A stretch of DNA of 64,000 nucleotides from Kineosporia sp. NBRC 101731 (GTDB taxonomy: Bacteria > Actinomycetota > Actinomycetes > Actinomycetales > Kineosporiaceae). The DNA is taken from assembly GCF_030269305.1 (NCBI RefSeq), contig NZ_BSTC01000002.1:636539-700538 (forward strand). Direction: 5' to 3'. Under the pieces are notes generated by a model. It had not been told where the DNA came from, searched no databases, and saw nothing but the letters and a program-made list of their open reading frames with translations. This document shows, piece by piece, positions 61,932 to 64,000 of this stretch. Numbering within the stretch: position 1 is the first letter of the stretch; every line of letters starts with the position of its first letter. Both the position numbers and the translations under genes were made by a program.

Positions 61932-63627
61932 AGAGGGTCAGGTGGGCCTCGGCCTCGATCTCGGGCAGGGATGCCACGGCCGGGGCTGTCAGGACCGGGG
62001 GCGATTGGGGCCCCCGGGGCACTTGGGGAGCTTGGGCCACTTGGGCCACCTGGGGCGGGACCAGGGCGGCGCCGATCGCGGTGAGGTCGACCCGGGGCAG
62101 CATGCGCGGTTCCTCGGCCGTGCCGATCGGCGACAGCCGCAGCATGGTCATGTCGGCCAGCGCCGACTCCAGCGATCCCTCCGGATACCCCGACCGCTTC
62201 GGCTCCGGGTCTGCCCACACGGACTTCTCGATGGCCCGCAGGGCGTGCACGACCAGGCCGACCACCTGCGCGACGCCGCCGTCGGCGGCCGTGCTGACGA
62301 TCAGCACGTACGACGTCTCCAGCGGGGAGTCCGGCACGCCGAGCAGTCGGGTCAGGCGGTAGAGCGGCACCACGGTGTCGCGGTGCGTGAACAGTCCGAG
62401 CATCTTGTCGTTCCCGGACTCCAGTACCGAGTACCGCGACGGGAACTCGAGGATCTCCACGACCTGACGCAGCGGCACGGCCATCTCCCGGCCGGCCGAG
62501 AAGGTCAGGTAGGTTTCCTGGCCCGGCTGTTCGCGGGTCCAGGTGTCCTCGTCGGCGCCGGTCCGGCCCGCACGCTGCGCCGGCACCGTGTTCGCGTGCG
62601 GCGTGTTCAGCCGGGAGAGCGACTTGAGCTCGTCGTTCTCGAGCATGGCGTCCACCGCGAGGGTGAGGAAGTCGCCGTGGTTCGGCACCCGCAGCACGTT
62701 CTCGAGGTAGCGCCGGCCGGGCACCTGGATCGGCGGCAGGTTCAGCGTTTCCACCGAACCGATGTTGATCAGTTCCAGCACCCCGGAGAGCAGCATCACC
62801 ACCAGCCCGTCGTGGAAGCGGATGGCCACCCCCTCGGATTCCTCGTTGCTCAGGCGCCCCAGACCGGTCAGCTCCAGCGGGTCGAACACCGGGATCTCGA
62901 CGCCGTCGTAGTCGGTGACCCCCTTGCAGGAGCCATGTCTCAGCGGTGAGTTGCGGACCTGCACGCGGGGCAGGATGGTGTGCACCGAGTTGATGGAGAG
63001 CGCCAGCCGGTGATCGGCACAGCGCACGAGCAGCATCGAGTTCTGCCCGTTGCCGGCATGCAGCGCCGTGCCGGCCTCGTCACCTCCGCCGAAGAGGCCG
63101 TCGGCCCGCCCTTCCTCCTGCACCATCGGCACACCGGGTAGCGCGAACATCGCCTCGACGTCGAGAACACTGACGATGCCGCCGGTCTCGGGGCGGGTGA
63201 AGGTGTGCGAGACCAGCAGTCCCTGGCTGTCGGGTTTACCGATCCGGGTCATGGGGCCGGGAACGATGACACCGTGCACGCTGTCCACGACCAGCCCGAG
63301 CAGCTGATGGTTGCGCAGGAGCACCACGATCACCCGGCGGGACCGGTACTGCGCGGAGTCCAGTTCCTGGACCTCCCGGACGTCCTGCGCCCTGCGCTCG
63401 TGTCCGTGCATGGCCAGAATGTCGAGGACCGGGATCACCTGGCCCCGCAGGTTCATCGCCCCGAGGAGTCCGGGGGCGGTGACCGGCAGCACCTCGAGCT
63501 GGTCGGGACAGGACGTCACCTCACGCACGTCCGACAGCGGCACACCGACACACGCGTCCCCCGACTCGAAGAGACCGTAGGTGGTCGACACGGTGTCCGT
63601 GAGAAGACCCTGAGCTGCGACTGTCAC
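61927..63627 (-). CDS. Chemotaxis coupling protein with three CheW-like domains
   Basis: 566 residues. Three tandem CheW-type regions: about 16-175 (YGLFESGDACVGVPLSDVREV..GAMNLRGQVIPVLDI..VDSVHGVI), about 195-335 (MLLVRCADHRLALSINSVHTIL..GVTDYDGVEIPVFD), and about 383-520 (YLTFSAGREMAVPLRQVVEIL..GLFTHRDTVVPLYRL..LVVHALRAIEK). A Pro/Gln-rich tail with QVAQ and PQ repeats follows. Ordinary CheW has one domain of about 150 residues. The protein should bridge receptors and the CheA kinase, or act as a CheV-like scaffold. The chemoreceptor gene ends 8 bp upstream, so the two are co-transcribed. Confidence 0.82.
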   Translation of the reverse strand: MTVAAQGLLTDTVSTTYGLFESGDACVGVPLSDVREVTSCPDQLEVLPVTAPGLLGAMNLRGQVIPVLDILAMHGHERRAQDVREVQELDSAQYRSRRVIVVLLRNHQLLGLVVDSVHGVIVPGPMTRIGKPDSQGLLVSHTFTRPETGGIVSVLDVEAMFALPGVPMVQEEGRADGLFGGGDEAGTALHAGNGQNSMLLVRCADHRLALSINSVHTILPRVQVRNSPLRHGSCKGVTDYDGVEIPVFDPLELTGLGRLSNEESEGVAIRFHDGLVVMLLSGVLELINIGSVETLNLPPIQVPGRRYLENVLRVPNHGDFLTLAVDAMLENDELKSLSRLNTPHANTVPAQRAGRTGADEDTWTREQPGQETYLTFSAGREMAVPLRQVVEILEFPSRYSVLESGNDKMLGLFTHRDTVVPLYRLTRLLGVPDSPLETSYVLIVSTAADGGVAQVVGLVVHALRAIEKSVWADPEPKRSGYPEGSLESALADMTMLRLSPIGTAEEPRMLPRVDLTAIGAALVPPQVAQVAQAPQVPRGPQSPPVLTAPAVASLPEIEAEAHLTLS

Positions 63628-63635
63628 CGTTCCCC

Positions 63636-64000
63636 CTAGCTGCTCTGCTGCGAAGCGCCGAGCAGCTCCTGGATCAGATTGCTCACCTGCGCGGAAGCGT
63701 CGACCTGGGTCTTCGTCGCGGTCACGATCATCTCGATCGACATGCTGGTCCGCGCGACACTGGAGACAATGTCCTCGAACGACTCCCCCGCCTTCTCGGA
63801 GACCTTGGCACCCTCGTCCACCCGCCGGGTCGACTCCTGCACCAACTTGGAGATCTCGCGCGCCGCGTCCGCGGAACGCTCCGCCAGCTTACGAACCTCA
63901 CCGGCCACCACCGAGAACCCCAGACCGTGCTCACCCGCCCGAGCCGCCTCGATCGAGGCATTGAACGCCAGAAGATTCGTCTGATCAGCAATATCACTCA
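63636..64000 (-). CDS. Methyl-accepting chemotaxis protein, C-terminal part (cut by window edge)
   Basis: 121 codons of the gene's 3' end. It contains the highly conserved hairpin tip and return helix of bacterial chemoreceptors: [22 protein letters not shown], then [25 protein letters not shown]. This tip binds CheA and CheW. The N-terminal sensor and HAMP parts lie beyond position 64000. The C-terminus ends in LLGASQQSS, without the NWETF-type methylation tether pentapeptide. Confidence 0.93.
   Translation of the reverse strand, partial: SDIADQTNLLAFNASIEAARAGEHGLGFSVVAGEVRKLAERSADAAREISKLVQESTRRVDEGAKVSEKAGESFEDIVSSVARTSMSIEMIVTATKTQVDASAQVSNLIQELLGASQQSS

Overview
The window is very GC-rich, has GTG/ATG starts and dense gene packing, and reads as a chromosomal segment of a motile, mycothiol/F420-type actinobacterium. 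The core gene order metG-tatD-rpfB-ksgA-ispE, a nearby glmU-rplY-pth block, rsmI beside a protein mannosyltransferase, and a chemoreceptor with a CheW protein suggest a Kineosporia-like organism. That genus call is inference; no rRNA gene is present.

Layout. 0-6 kb: a catalytically ruined IS701-type transposase gene, a glutathionyl-hydroquinone-reductase-like enzyme, a TauE/SafE exporter and a secreted beta-propeller/LamG protein. 6-25.6 kb: a large exopolysaccharide (EPS) locus. It holds a CDP-alcohol transferase and a cytidylyltransferase, a chain-length regulator, a PssD/PssE split glycosyltransferase, a Wzx-type flippase, a Wzy-type polymerase, a GT2, a hexapeptide acetyltransferase, two GH16 hydrolases, a secreted fibrinogen-like/propeller protein, and an apparent operon joining the priming sugar-phosphate transferase to cysQ-cysD-cysN. 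25.8-29.7 kb: pth, rplY, glmU and tRNA-Gln, with no prs gene between glmU and rplY. 30-37 kb: accessory genes (desaturase with TetR and MarR regulators; DeoR regulator with a polyol-type ABC importer lacking its ATPase). 37-49.3 kb: the conserved ABC-F, ispE, ksgA, rpfB, tatD, metG block on the minus strand, interrupted by a fused four-domain ABC exporter. 49.3-53.5 kb: a DUF6493-like plus SWIM zinc-finger gene pair. 53.5-64 kb: aminotransferase, VOC protein, GNAT, rsmI, an orphan multi-membrane protein, protein mannosyltransferase, LLM oxidoreductase, a protein with three CheW-like domains and the 3' end of a chemoreceptor gene.

The most striking feature that genes do not explain is a family of intergenic palindromes with arms CGTGATCATGCA / TGCATGATCACG. 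They recur at 1.3, 26.8 (decayed), 27.9, 37.0, 39.9, 44.8, 60.7 and 61.9 kb (half copy). Every copy lies downstream of stop codons and none in a divergent promoter gap. Three copies carry paired GTTCTAGAAC-like cores, and others carry a CTCCCGGCC..GGCTGGGG module. They look like a mobile or REP-like repeat, possibly recruited as 3'-end signals. Other leads are the sulfate-activation genes attached to EPS priming, the dead IS701-like gene, the SWIM/DUF6493 pair, a perfect 35-nt inverted repeat at 9872-9906 between pssD and pssE, and the triple-CheW protein.
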